From Mycobacterium sp. SMC-8 (GTDB lineage: Bacteria > Actinomycetota > Actinomycetes > Mycobacteriales > Mycobacteriaceae), in NCBI RefSeq assembly GCF_025263565.1, contig NZ_CP079865.1, forward strand, positions 5,518,001 through 5,582,000: DNA of 64,000 nt. Reading direction: 5' to 3'. Position 1 is the first letter of the stretch. Each line of letters opens with the position of its first letter. This document shows positions 1 to 7,814 of this stretch, one piece after another. The position numbers and the translations under genes are program-made. The notes below the pieces were generated by a model. It ran no database searches. It was not told the origin of the DNA and worked only from the letters and a program-made list of their open reading frames with translations.

Positions 1-944
1 GCTTTGGTCAGAGCGCAGTCGGTGATGATCCCGGTATCGGGTTCAACCGCGATATGGGCCTTGAACCCATCCTGGCGCCGATGCACTGTCTTGTGGGCAT
101 GGCGGGCCTCAGGGTCGACAGTGGAAATCACCCGATCACCGGCCACCTGCTGGGCGATCTGCCAGTGCCCGTCGGTGCCATCAGAGCCCTCCACGGGTTC
201 GACGTCCTGGCCGGCAATCAACGCCAACAACGCGACCGCCTCAGCGGCACGCGGACCCAGATCTTGGTCGGGCAGATACCCCAGTAGCCGGTGGGCATCA
301 CCGACCAGGGCGTCGATGAGCTGGTCGCGGGCAGTCTTGTCGTTCCACGCGATGACCGGTTTGCCTGGGTCTGTGTAGTCATGGGCGCCGCACCGGGCGG
401 CGATCACCTCACCGGCGCCGGGCACCTCGCGGCCCACACGGCGGATCGCGGCGATCAGCTGGGTCACGGTGTCCTGGGTGGCCACCGCATCATCGAGCAC
501 GGTGGAATCCAACGCCCGCCGTGTTTTCTTGGCCAGCACCCCGGTCTGCGCGACGACGGCTTTGACCGCCTCAAAGATGCGATCGGGTCGGTCCGAGCCG
601 GCCAGTCGGCGCCGCCAATAGGTCAACGTGGTGGAGTGAAACGCCGTCGCGGTCACCGGCAGCCCGCACGCGGCTTTCCAGCGCAGATCGAAGGTGACCG
701 CGTCCACGGTCTCGTTGTCAGACAGGCCGTGCAGGGCCTGCAGGGTGATCACCGAGGCCATCACCTCAGCCGGCACGCTCGGACGACCCCGACCTGAGGG
801 AAACAGATCGGCGAACATCGCTTCGGGGAACAGCTCGTCACGGTGGGCGGCCAGGAAGGCAAACATGCTGTCGGACTTCAGAAGATGCCCGGCCACCGAC
901 TCGGCATCCAACAACTCCCGCTGATCATCAGAGCGTCCCTGCAT
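1..944 (-). CDS. IS1182-family transposase, N-terminal part
   Basis: DDE transposase, cut by the window edge after about 314 codons; family members usually have 450-550. It starts MQGRSDDQRE at ATG 944. Family features visible are the N-terminal DUF772-like segment (MFADLFPSGRGRPSVP, then TLQALHGLSDNE), the first catalytic Asp in RALDSTVLDD, and the STVDPEARHAHK motif followed by DGFKAHIAV. The gene lies inside the element that interrupts the SDR gene to its right. The family assignment is strong; whether the transposase is intact cannot be judged from this window. Confidence 0.85.
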   Translation of the reverse strand, partial: MQGRSDDQRELLDAESVAGHLLKSDSMFAFLAAHRDELFPEAMFADLFPSGRGRPSVPAEVMASVITLQALHGLSDNETVDAVTFDLRWKAACGLPVTATAFHSTTLTYWRRRLAGSDRPDRIFEAVKAVVAQTGVLAKKTRRALDSTVLDDAVATQDTVTQLIAAIRRVGREVPGAGEVIAARCGAHDYTDPGKPVIAWNDKTARDQLIDALVGDAHRLLGYLPDQDLGPRAAEAVALLALIAGQDVEPVEGSDGTDGHWQIAQQVAGDRVISTVDPEARHAHKTVHRRQDGFKAHIAVEPDTGIITDCALTK

Positions 945-1009
945 GCCTCAATCATCTCGAGAGCACAGCCACAAGCCCCGCCGCCACGCCCGATTAATTC
1001 AGCACTCTC
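1..1009 (-). mobile_element. IS1182-type insertion sequence, right-hand part (runs off the window)
   Basis: The stretch holds the 5' part of a DDE transposase gene read leftward and continues past the left edge of the window. The right boundary is inferred: the SDR coding sequence stops matching its family just after the Asn-Asn-Ala-Ala motif, at a CTAG tetranucleotide (1010-1013). The element would then end with GAGAGTGCTGAATTAATCGG, read on the minus strand from 1009. The other inverted repeat lies outside the window, so the exact end is uncertain. Confidence 0.7.
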
Positions 1010-1270
1010 CTAGCGCCGCGTTGTTGATCAGAACGTCGAGCGGCCCCTGCTCGGCCTCCGCGCGGGCGAGAGCCCTTCGTACTGCTCGTGGTCCGACAGG
1101 TCGACGGCCATCGCGACGCCGCCGAGGGACGCCGCCGTCTGCCGCAACTCGTCGCTCTCGCGCGCCACGAGGGTCAGACGCGCCCCCTTCGCATGGAGGT
1201 GTCGGGCGAGTTCGGCACCGATTCCCTTGGAGCCTCCGGTGATCAGGATGTGGGCGCCACGTAGCTGCAT
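1010..1270 (-). pseudogene. Short-chain dehydrogenase/reductase, frameshifted and truncated by an IS
   Basis: The N-terminus is a clear SDR: MQLRGAHILITGG, then the cofactor motif TGGSKGIG near residues 11-18 and the acidic VDLSD segment near residue 58. At about 1075 the frame must change. The first frame runs on into an arginine-rich nonsense tail that stops at 1028. The -1 frame gives ARAEAEQGPLDVLINNAA, the conserved NNA segment of SDRs. The gene then ends at the IS boundary, so the catalytic Ser-Tyr-Lys region is missing. It starts 1 bp after the stop of the DUF7064-like gene, as the last gene of a leftward operon. The frameshift could be a sequencing error; the truncation looks real. 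Confidence 0.75.
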
Positions 1271-1271
1271 C

Positions 1272-2378
1272 TCAAGCCTCTCGTTGAGTCGCTGAAAGCT
1301 TTCCGGACTTCGTCACCCCGACGAGCAGGTCGTAGGTGTCGTTCTGCTGGCGGGGACGCATCACGGTCCGCTCCGTCAGTCCGTAGCCGACGACGCCGTC
1401 CCACTCGTAGCGCGTCTGGCAGTCCAGCAACAGGTGCGACGCGGCGGTGCCCGTGTGGTTACCGTAGGCGATCTCGTTGGGGCCGACGAGCGAATGCGGC
1501 ATGACGCTCAGGACCTCGGCCGTGATGGTGTGCTCCACGCCGTCCTCGGTCCGCAACACCATTTCGTAGGGGTCCCAGATCTCGGACTCGGCATGGATCA
1601 GCGGCTCGTTGACGACCGTTGCCATCTGGACGCCGTCCGGGGTCGTGACGACGCCGACGGAATGGCTCTTGTCCGCCTCGCGCCAGCCTACGATGCTGAA
1701 ATTGAAGCCGCGGCCGTCGGGAAAGTTGCCGCTGTGCCAGTTGTGCGCCGACATCTTCGACAGATCCCGACCCCCGAGCGAATGGTCACGCAGCCCCGTG
1801 CCGTTGAAGGCGATGACCTCGTTGCCGAACGCGATCGTGCCCGTGGCCTCGAAGTGCTGCTCGTAGTGCATCTTCGCGCCCCACTCCTGCCCGGAGACGT
1901 CGCCCATGTCGAAGACGTGGGACGTCGAGCGGACGTCGAGCTCCATCGAGGCGCCGATGTGGATCCCGTCCCGTAGCGGACCGTCCATGAGCTCGTCGTA
2001 GGTCGTGTCCTGCACCCCGCCCTCGAAGCGCTTGATCCAGTGCACGTACGGGTCGACGCACGTCCAGTTCAGGCACGCACCGCCGGCGCCGTCCTTCGAC
2101 ACGTTCGGCCCGTAGCCGCGGTACACCAGCAGCCGCCGGCCAGGCAGGTAGACGGTGAAGTTCTCCAGCCAGACGTTCGGGTTGAACGGCGTGCGGCTCA
2201 GGTGCATGTAGACCCCGACATCGGTGTCCGGGTCGTAGGCCTGCGTGAGGTAGTTCTCCGACCAGAGCGGCTGGTCGTAGATCGGGTGCGGCAGCTCGTC
2301 GGCGTCGGTGAGGTAGTCGAGGACCTGAACCTCGAACTCCCGCTGGCCGTCTGAGCGCACACGTGTCGGGGCGTTCAT
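1272..2378 (-). CDS. DUF7064-like (CrtC/AttH-related fold?) protein
   Basis: Predicted soluble protein of 368 residues; no signal peptide or membrane segment is seen. The start ATG 2378 overlaps the upstream TGA (ATGA), so translation is probably coupled. The C-terminal half has HFEATGTIAFGNE followed by GTGLRDHSLGGRD. The same block occurs in the proteins at 28415-29485 (ALRDRGWGPRH) and 36773-37756 (NRDHSWGPRR), which makes these paralogues. The D-H-x-W-G pattern recalls carotenoid hydratase CrtC and AttH-like lipocalin folds; that link is inference. It sits with a SnoaL-like protein, an FAD oxidoreductase and an SDR, so a role in modifying a hydrophobic small molecule is plausible but unproven. 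Confidence 0.7.
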   Translation of the reverse strand: MNAPTRVRSDGQREFEVQVLDYLTDADELPHPIYDQPLWSENYLTQAYDPDTDVGVYMHLSRTPFNPNVWLENFTVYLPGRRLLVYRGYGPNVSKDGAGGACLNWTCVDPYVHWIKRFEGGVQDTTYDELMDGPLRDGIHIGASMELDVRSTSHVFDMGDVSGQEWGAKMHYEQHFEATGTIAFGNEVIAFNGTGLRDHSLGGRDLSKMSAHNWHSGNFPDGRGFNFSIVGWREADKSHSVGVVTTPDGVQMATVVNEPLIHAESEIWDPYEMVLRTEDGVEHTITAEVLSVMPHSLVGPNEIAYGNHTGTAASHLLLDCQTRYEWDGVVGYGLTERTVMRPRQQNDTYDLLVGVTKSGKLSATQREA

Positions 2379-2860
2379 CGAGTCACCGCCCCCGCGGTCG
2401 CGGACCGGTCGGCGAAGACGGGCCTCAGCGCTTCGGCCAAAGCAGCAGGCGCTGCTCCGCCGAACCACGTGATGCGGCGGGCGACGAAGTGCCAGCGGTC
2501 GCCGTCGTGCCGGAGTTCGTCGAGGTACCGGCCGAGCGCGGCGGTCGCGAAGCCGTCCGGGACGGGGACCACGACGGCGAAGTCGCTGGTGACCGTTGCG
2601 CGGTCACCGTCGAGGTCGATGGCGGAGTTCACCGTGCGGTGGTTGATGCCCGCGATGCCGTGCTCGCGCAAGGAAGTCAGCGCGCCGTCGACGAAGACCG
2701 AGATGTTCTCGGGGCGCACAAGCTCGCCGAGGTCGTCGATGGTGAACCGGGCGTCGTCGTCGAACAATGCGGTCCACCGCTCCGTCTCTCCCGAGTCGAT
2801 CGCGTGGCAATACTCCGCCACGAGATAGCGGACGCCCTCGGCGCCCCGGTCGTGCTTCAT
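2375..2860 (-). CDS. SnoaL/NTF2-like polyketide-cyclase-fold protein
   Basis: A 161-residue alpha+beta-barrel protein of the SnoaL-like (NTF2 superfamily) type. Visible are VRYLVAEYCHAIDSGE, WTALFDDDARF, INHRTVNSAIDLDGD, AALGRYLDELRHDGDRWHFVARRI: the helix-strand layout and spacing typical of this family. ATG 2860 was chosen because GAGG lies just upstream and the residues upstream of it look non-coding. It overlaps the next gene by 4 bp. Members are cyclases, isomerases, dehydratases or ring-hydroxylase beta subunits. The substrate cannot be assigned here. Confidence 0.8.
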   Translation of the reverse strand: MKHDRGAEGVRYLVAEYCHAIDSGETERWTALFDDDARFTIDDLGELVRPENISVFVDGALTSLREHGIAGINHRTVNSAIDLDGDRATVTSDFAVVVPVPDGFATAALGRYLDELRHDGDRWHFVARRITWFGGAAPAALAEALRPVFADRSATAGAVTR

Positions 2861-2932
2861 CGGTTCCTCACAGGTCGTCGGTTGGGCGCGGACGCACCCA
2901 CCCGTGTACTCCACACCTCGCCGCTAAGGAAG

Positions 2933-4285
2933 TCAAGACTCTTTCACGTGGCGAGTGCCGTTTGGTGATACGGGCGCCTGATTCCGGTCACGATCGCTGA
3001 CCACACGGGCCAATTCACCAACGATCCGGTCGCGATTGACGCCGCTGGCCCCACAGAGGAACCAGTCGTCGAGCGACGACGCCGCGATCGCCAGCGCGAC
3101 CGCGGCGCGCAGCCGCAGGTCGTCCTGCCGTTCACGCTCCGGGCGCGCGGCCCATCCCCGGGCCTGCACGAAGATTCCGGCCAGTCGCATCGCGACCAGC
3201 TTGCCGATGTCACGATGCGCCGGGTCCGTCGCGACGCTCATGAGCGTCCGCACGAGGGGGCGGTGGCTGCGGAGCGTGTCGTACAGACGCGCCACCAGAC
3301 GGAGACGTTCGCCGGCCGGGGGGCCAGGACCGCCGGACGCCCACCAGTCGGGCAGCTCTGAGAGCGCGGCCGCGATGGGCTCGAGGACCGCCTCGGCGAG
3401 GAGGTTCTGTTTCGAGCCGAAATGGCGGTGCAGGGCGGATTCCGACGTACGGGCGCCGCGCGCGATGTCCGCGTAGGTCGTCGCCGCGAACCCACGGGTG
3501 ACGAACGACGCCTCGGCGGAACGCAGGAGCTCGCGCCGGACCTCGACCGTCGGCCGTCGGCGGCGACCGGCGGGCAGCGGGGCCGGCTCGCTGCGCGCTG
3601 CGGACGGGGACGGTCCACCCGCGGGGGCGGGTACCGCGAGTGCTGCGTCGCCGTCCCGGTCCGGGTACCGCGAAGCGAGTTGACCGATCATGCCGATGAG
3701 CGCGGTGCCCGTCGTGTCCGTGTCGGGCGTGAACCATTCGTCGAGGACAACGACCGTCGCGACCGCACCGATGACGAGGCGCAGCCGGAGGTCCATCGCG
3801 TCGGCATCGCCGCCGGCGGCCCCACGCGGTGACGTTCGCACGCGGTCGAACATGGGCGCCAACAGTCCGCCGACCTCGGCCATCACCCCGTCACCGTCGG
3901 GAGACTGCAGGGCCGAGAGCAGCGCGCGGAGGCTGCCACGCCGCGGCTCCAGGTGCGCCCGCAGCTCCGCGACGAACTGCGGGGCCTGGCGACCGTCTGC
4001 AACGGACTCCAGCAGCGGCAGCACGTCGTCGACGAACAAGGCGAAGGGTTCGACGACGACAGCCCGCAGGAGAGCCGGTTTCGACGCAAAGTGCCGGAAA
4101 AGCACCGAGTTCGACACCCTGGCCGCCCGTGCGACCTCGCGCAGGGTCGTGCCTTCGTACCCCCGCTCGGCGAACAGCCCATCCGCGGCCGGCACGATGG
4201 CGCGCCGGACCTCGTCGGGCGAGCGCCTGGACCCGGTCGGCGAGTTGCTCGACGACTGCGCCACGATCGGCGCGTTCCCTGTCAC
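2933..4285 (-). CDS. Double TetR regulator (two TetR units in one protein)
   Basis: A 450-residue DNA-binding protein about twice normal TetR length (around 200). Helix-turn-helix 1 is at residues 24-75 (GTTLREVARAARVSNSVLFRHF). After a ligand-domain-like region and a Pro/Ala linker (about 212-245), a second HTH is at 246-300 (TTYADIARGARTSESALHRHF). Both halves end their ligand domain with a similar motif, VLDEWF and LDDWF, which supports internal duplication. It begins 4 bp after the stop of the FAD oxidoreductase gene, so it is probably co-transcribed. A single polypeptide could act like a TetR dimer with two different DNA- and ligand-binding halves. Confidence in the fusion is high, since no stop lies between the halves. 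Confidence 0.85.
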   Translation of the reverse strand: MTGNAPIVAQSSSNSPTGSRRSPDEVRRAIVPAADGLFAERGYEGTTLREVARAARVSNSVLFRHFASKPALLRAVVVEPFALFVDDVLPLLESVADGRQAPQFVAELRAHLEPRRGSLRALLSALQSPDGDGVMAEVGGLLAPMFDRVRTSPRGAAGGDADAMDLRLRLVIGAVATVVVLDEWFTPDTDTTGTALIGMIGQLASRYPDRDGDAALAVPAPAGGPSPSAARSEPAPLPAGRRRRPTVEVRRELLRSAEASFVTRGFAATTYADIARGARTSESALHRHFGSKQNLLAEAVLEPIAAALSELPDWWASGGPGPPAGERLRLVARLYDTLRSHRPLVRTLMSVATDPAHRDIGKLVAMRLAGIFVQARGWAARPERERQDDLRLRAAVALAIAASSLDDWFLCGASGVNRDRIVGELARVVSDRDRNQAPVSPNGTRHVKES

Positions 4286-4289
4286 GGAG

Positions 4290-6194
4290 CTACCCGGCCC
4301 GGAAACTGGGCGGCGCGGCGCCCCCTGCGCGAGGGCAATGCTCGGACCCTGCCCGCAGCCGCAGGGCGGATCCCCTGCGCTTGCTCATCGCCGAGGACCA
4401 AGTGTCCCCTGCGATCCGAGGTCGCGGCGGCCGGAGAACGCTGTGCCCACCACGGGGGCCGCCGGCACGGCGGTCGCCGCGAAGGTCAGCCGTCTGTTGC
4501 CACATGATCTGAGGAATCGTAGACCCTGTTTGAGACGCCGGACCGCTGAGTTTGGCCACCACGAGACGCCGGCCGTTACGAGCGGTTCGGCGCCGGAAGG
4601 AGTGTCGGCGACGCAGGACGCGGCGGATCCCGTGTTCCTGCTTGAGAATGGTGCGCGCGGTCAGCCGTCCCGGCCAGCCGTTCGTGCCCGACATCGGGTG
4701 GGTGCCGTGACCGGAACGCCAGAGTCCGTCGATCTCCGGTGTGGTGTATCCGGAGAATGACGGACTTGGCCGCCACGGCCCGATCTGACTCGGAATCAGG
4801 TCGACGGCCCGCGACGATCCCTTGTGTGCCCACTCGGAATTGAAGTCGTCCGGGCCGTTGATCCTCGCACCGATGATTGAGCTGCGGAATCCCGGGGAGT
4901 GCTCCTCCAGCATGTCCACGATGTGGTCGAAGACGCCCTGCTTGGCCTGTGCCCAGTCTTGGCCGTCGGCGAGCTCGAGCGGGACCGCACCAACCCAGAG
5001 CCAGATGCTTTCGCCGTCGCTGCCGGGCGGGACGAGCGACCGGTCGAGGATCGACGGGATCGCGATGTAGAACGGCAACTCCTGACCGATTTCGCCGCGC
5101 TTGAGCGAGTCCATCATCCGGTTCACGTAGTCCACGCTCGGCGCGAAGCTGAGACCGGCGAGCGCGTCGTCCCCAAAGCTGTGATTCGGGAATGTCGGGC
5201 GACGACTGACTGCGATGTTGCCATTGAGATGGCTGACGCCACTGGAGAGCACGAGCATCCGATCGACCTCTGCCCGCAGCGGGCTGGAGAGTGCGGACGG
5301 CTCGATCAACTTGGTGAACAACGACGTTGGGTCGATGGCGGCGACGACTTGGGCGGCACGGATTTCCTCACCGCTGGCCAACACGACACCCGTTGTCCGC
5401 CCGCCGGAAACGATGATCTGCGCGACGGGCGCCGATGTCCGGACCTCTCCACCGTAGGACTCGACGCAGTCGACGAGCGCCTGGGTGAACGCGCCGGCGC
5501 CCCCGACGGGTCGTCGGATCGGATACTTGTGGTTGTAGGCGAAATACACGAGGATCGACGTGTTTGCGATCTCGTCGAGCGGCCGGAAGCTGCCGGTCGC
5601 GACGTTCATCGCCAGCCAGGCCCGGACCTCCTCGCTCTCGAACTCGTCGATGATCTCCATCGGGGTCTGTAGCAGGATGCGTGCGGCAGGCAGCAGGTGC
5701 TTGCGTTGTTTGGCGGCGTGCCGCGCAATCTCGGCCAATGTTGCGGGGCTCGGCCGTGTCGGGTGATCCGACAGGTAGGGCAGTCCCACGTCGAGCAGAC
5801 ACGACAGCGATGTCATCAGTCGCCGATATGCGGCGGCGTCCTTCTTCGACAGCCGGGCGATCGAGTCGCATGTCCTGTCGAGGGAGTGATAGTTGGAAAA
5901 GTGCGTGCCCTCCGGGCCGACATAGGTGTTGTTCGGATCGGGGGCGGTGAACCGCAACCCGAACCGCGCGAGCCCGAGCTCCTCGACCACCGATGGCTTG
6001 CGGTCGACGAACGGAAACTCGATCGCGTAGGTGTTCCCCCGAAAGCCCGGGGCGCCAGGGATATCCTGTGTCACCACGAAGCCACCCACGTGCGGGTTGG
6101 CCTCCAGCACCACTACGCGCTTGCCTTCCCGGGCCAGATACGCGGCGCAGGTCAGGCCGTTATGTCCTCCACCGATGATCACGACGTCATGCAT
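4290..6194 (-). CDS. FAD-dependent phytoene-desaturase-like oxidoreductase with aberrant C-terminal tail
   Basis: NAD(P)/FAD oxidoreductase of the carotenoid desaturase/isomerase (PNDRO) type. The N-terminus is a dinucleotide-binding motif (VVIIGGGHNGLTCAAYLA, then VVVLEANPHVGG). The family C-terminal motif appears as GLWRSGHGTHPMSGTNGWPG, followed by RLTARTILK. Homologues normally end a few residues after this, near residue 519. Here 115 more residues, rich in Arg and Gly and without family resemblance, run to the stop at 4290. Loss of the original stop or a frameshift is likely. The gene is divergent from the TetR gene at 6272, with a 12-bp palindrome between them, and heads a leftward operon. 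Substrate unknown. Confidence 0.8.
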   Translation of the reverse strand: MHDVVIIGGGHNGLTCAAYLAREGKRVVVLEANPHVGGFVVTQDIPGAPGFRGNTYAIEFPFVDRKPSVVEELGLARFGLRFTAPDPNNTYVGPEGTHFSNYHSLDRTCDSIARLSKKDAAAYRRLMTSLSCLLDVGLPYLSDHPTRPSPATLAEIARHAAKQRKHLLPAARILLQTPMEIIDEFESEEVRAWLAMNVATGSFRPLDEIANTSILVYFAYNHKYPIRRPVGGAGAFTQALVDCVESYGGEVRTSAPVAQIIVSGGRTTGVVLASGEEIRAAQVVAAIDPTSLFTKLIEPSALSSPLRAEVDRMLVLSSGVSHLNGNIAVSRRPTFPNHSFGDDALAGLSFAPSVDYVNRMMDSLKRGEIGQELPFYIAIPSILDRSLVPPGSDGESIWLWVGAVPLELADGQDWAQAKQGVFDHIVDMLEEHSPGFRSSIIGARINGPDDFNSEWAHKGSSRAVDLIPSQIGPWRPSPSFSGYTTPEIDGLWRSGHGTHPMSGTNGWPGRLTARTILKQEHGIRRVLRRRHSFRRRTARNGRRLVVAKLSGPASQTGSTIPQIMWQQTADLRGDRRAGGPRGGHSVLRPPRPRIAGDTWSSAMSKRRGSALRLRAGSEHCPRAGGAAPPSFRAG

Positions 6195-6215
6195 GGCCCG
6201 AACCTAACGCCACAC

Positions 6216-6227
6216 ACTGGCGCCAGT
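6216..6227. promoter_or_regulatory. Palindromic operator candidate between divergent genes
   Basis: ACTGGCGCCAGT is a perfect 12-bp palindrome in the 77-bp space between the FAD oxidoreductase (leftward) and the TetR gene (rightward). Its position fits a TetR autoregulatory operator that also controls the leftward operon. This is inferred from position and symmetry only. Confidence 0.5.
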
Positions 6228-6271
6228 CAAGGGAGTGCCAACTCTCTACGTTTCCGGGATAAGGTGCACCC

Positions 6272-6916
6272 ATGAAGCGCCGATCCTCCACTGAGGTGCG
6301 TCAACTCCTTCTTGATGCCGGCGCCCGAGTCTTCCGCGAGCAAGGCTTTCAACGTGCGACCACCGACCAGATCGCCGAAGTCGCCGGCGTCTCCATGTCA
6401 GTCCTGTTTCGCCACTTCCCGACCAAGGGTGATCTCTTCCGGGAAGCCATCATTGCGCCCTTCATCGACTCGCTCTCCGCCTTCGCCACGACATGGCGAG
6501 AGAGTTTTGCCGACCCGGTCGACGAGGCACAGATCATGCGCCACATCGTCGCCGAGTTGTACGACAGCTTGCGGGGTCACGAGGATGCCGTCGCCGCCCT
6601 CAGTCGCGCCGACGGCAGTCTCGACGAGGACACCGCCGACGAGATCGCCGGACTCTTCGACCAGTGCTTCGCGCAGATGCGCGACATGGGACGGGCGGAA
6701 GCCGCCCGTCGCACGTGGTTCTCCGGTGAGGAGATGGAGTTGACCTCCCGCCTGCTCGTCGCGCTCGTCACGGCGTGCGTCAGTCACCGCCGCTGGTTCC
6801 TTCCGACCGGTCGCCGGCGCCTGTCCCGCGAGCACATCGTCGACCACATCACGAACCTGATGCTCTACGGACTCCGACTCGGTCCCGGTGAGCCGAATCG
6901 CTTGAGCGGCAACTGA
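6272..6916 (+). CDS. TetR-family transcriptional regulator
   Basis: A 214-residue TetR protein. The N-terminal HTH covers roughly residues 8-60 (TTDQIAEVAGVSMSVLFRHFPTKGDLF). The rest is a helical ligand domain ending with a WFLP segment similar to the ligand-domain ends of the double TetR at 2933-4285. It is divergent from the FAD oxidoreductase operon and probably represses it through the palindrome at 6216-6227. It is convergent with the SDR gene: its stop is directly followed by the SDR's stop on the other strand, leaving no intergenic space. Confidence 0.88.
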   Translation: MKRRSSTEVRQLLLDAGARVFREQGFQRATTDQIAEVAGVSMSVLFRHFPTKGDLFREAIIAPFIDSLSAFATTWRESFADPVDEAQIMRHIVAELYDSLRGHEDAVAALSRADGSLDEDTADEIAGLFDQCFAQMRDMGRAEAARRTWFSGEEMELTSRLLVALVTACVSHRRWFLPTGRRRLSREHIVDHITNLMLYGLRLGPGEPNRLSGN

Positions 6917-7705
6917 TCAACGCGGCATCATCATGCCACCGTCCACGCCGATGAGTTGGCCGTGAATGAAACTGGACATATCGCTGGCCAGAAACACATT
7001 CAGATTGGCCGAGTCCTCGGCCTTGCCGGGCTTGCCGCCCAACGGAATCGATGCAGCGAAGTAGGCCTCCATCTGGGCCCGCCTTTCCGGTGGCATCAGG
7101 CTGAAACCCTTTTCGTACAGTTCGGTCATGACCACGGGACACACCACATTCACCCGGATTCCGTAACGGCCCCACTCCATCGCAATGCTCCGGGAGTACG
7201 CACTGACCGCGCCCTTTGCCGCGGCGTATGCCGCGACACCCGGCAGTCCAACGACGCCGACGTAGGACCCGTAATTGATGATTGAGCCGCCCCTGTCCTT
7301 CATATGGCGAAACGCCGCAGCATCCGTGAACGCCGTCCCCAGCACGTTCACGTCGAACATCTCCTGCAGCTGCGCGGAGGTCATTTCGTCTGCCGGCGAC
7401 TCCATCTCGTCGCCCGCGCAGTTCACCATGGCATCGACACCGCCCATCCAGGCGGCTGCTTCATCGAAGGCGCGGTCTACGTCATCTTGGAGGCTGACAT
7501 CCGCCGCCATGTGCGAAACTGCCCCGTTCCCAGCTGCTTCGACCTGTTCGAGCATCTCGACCGCCGATGGGTGGGTCGGCGCCTTGCGCGACATGGATAC
7601 CACGGTTGCGCCATGCTCGGCACAGGCCAGCACCGTGGCCTTCCCGATTCCCGTGAGCCCTCCCGTAACGATGATGCGCTTATTCTCCAAGAGCATTTCG
7701 ACCAC
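6917..7705 (-). CDS. SDR-family oxidoreductase
   Basis: A 262-residue classical SDR. The cofactor motif is TGGLTGIG near residue 15, NCAG is at about 94-97, the catalytic Tyr-Lys is in AAYAAAKGAVS, and the C-terminal segment is VDGGMM. Ser-Tyr-Lys is nearly canonical, the Ser being in NYGSYVGVVG. NAD(P)-dependent alcohol dehydrogenase or ketoreductase activity is expected. It stands between a TetR gene (convergent) and an LLM oxidoreductase gene 109 bp upstream in the same direction, so it may be co-expressed with the LLM gene. Substrate unknown. Confidence 0.88.
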   Translation of the reverse strand: MVEMLLENKRIIVTGGLTGIGKATVLACAEHGATVVSMSRKAPTHPSAVEMLEQVEAAGNGAVSHMAADVSLQDDVDRAFDEAAAWMGGVDAMVNCAGDEMESPADEMTSAQLQEMFDVNVLGTAFTDAAAFRHMKDRGGSIINYGSYVGVVGLPGVAAYAAAKGAVSAYSRSIAMEWGRYGIRVNVVCPVVMTELYEKGFSLMPPERRAQMEAYFAASIPLGGKPGKAEDSANLNVFLASDMSSFIHGQLIGVDGGMMMPR

Positions 7706-7814
7706 TTCCCTTCTTCACGACCAGACGGCGTTGTCAGACAGGCCGTCCGGCTCGATGGTTATGCACTATCAGCAGACATTCAAGAGACCGGCAGTGGTTA
7801 CAGGAGCGCTGTAG

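Noticed and set aside
1028..1270. Intact 80-residue SDR-like protein
   Set aside because: Its last 16 or so residues are frameshifted; the SDR sequence continues in the -1 frame, so it is treated as a pseudogene.
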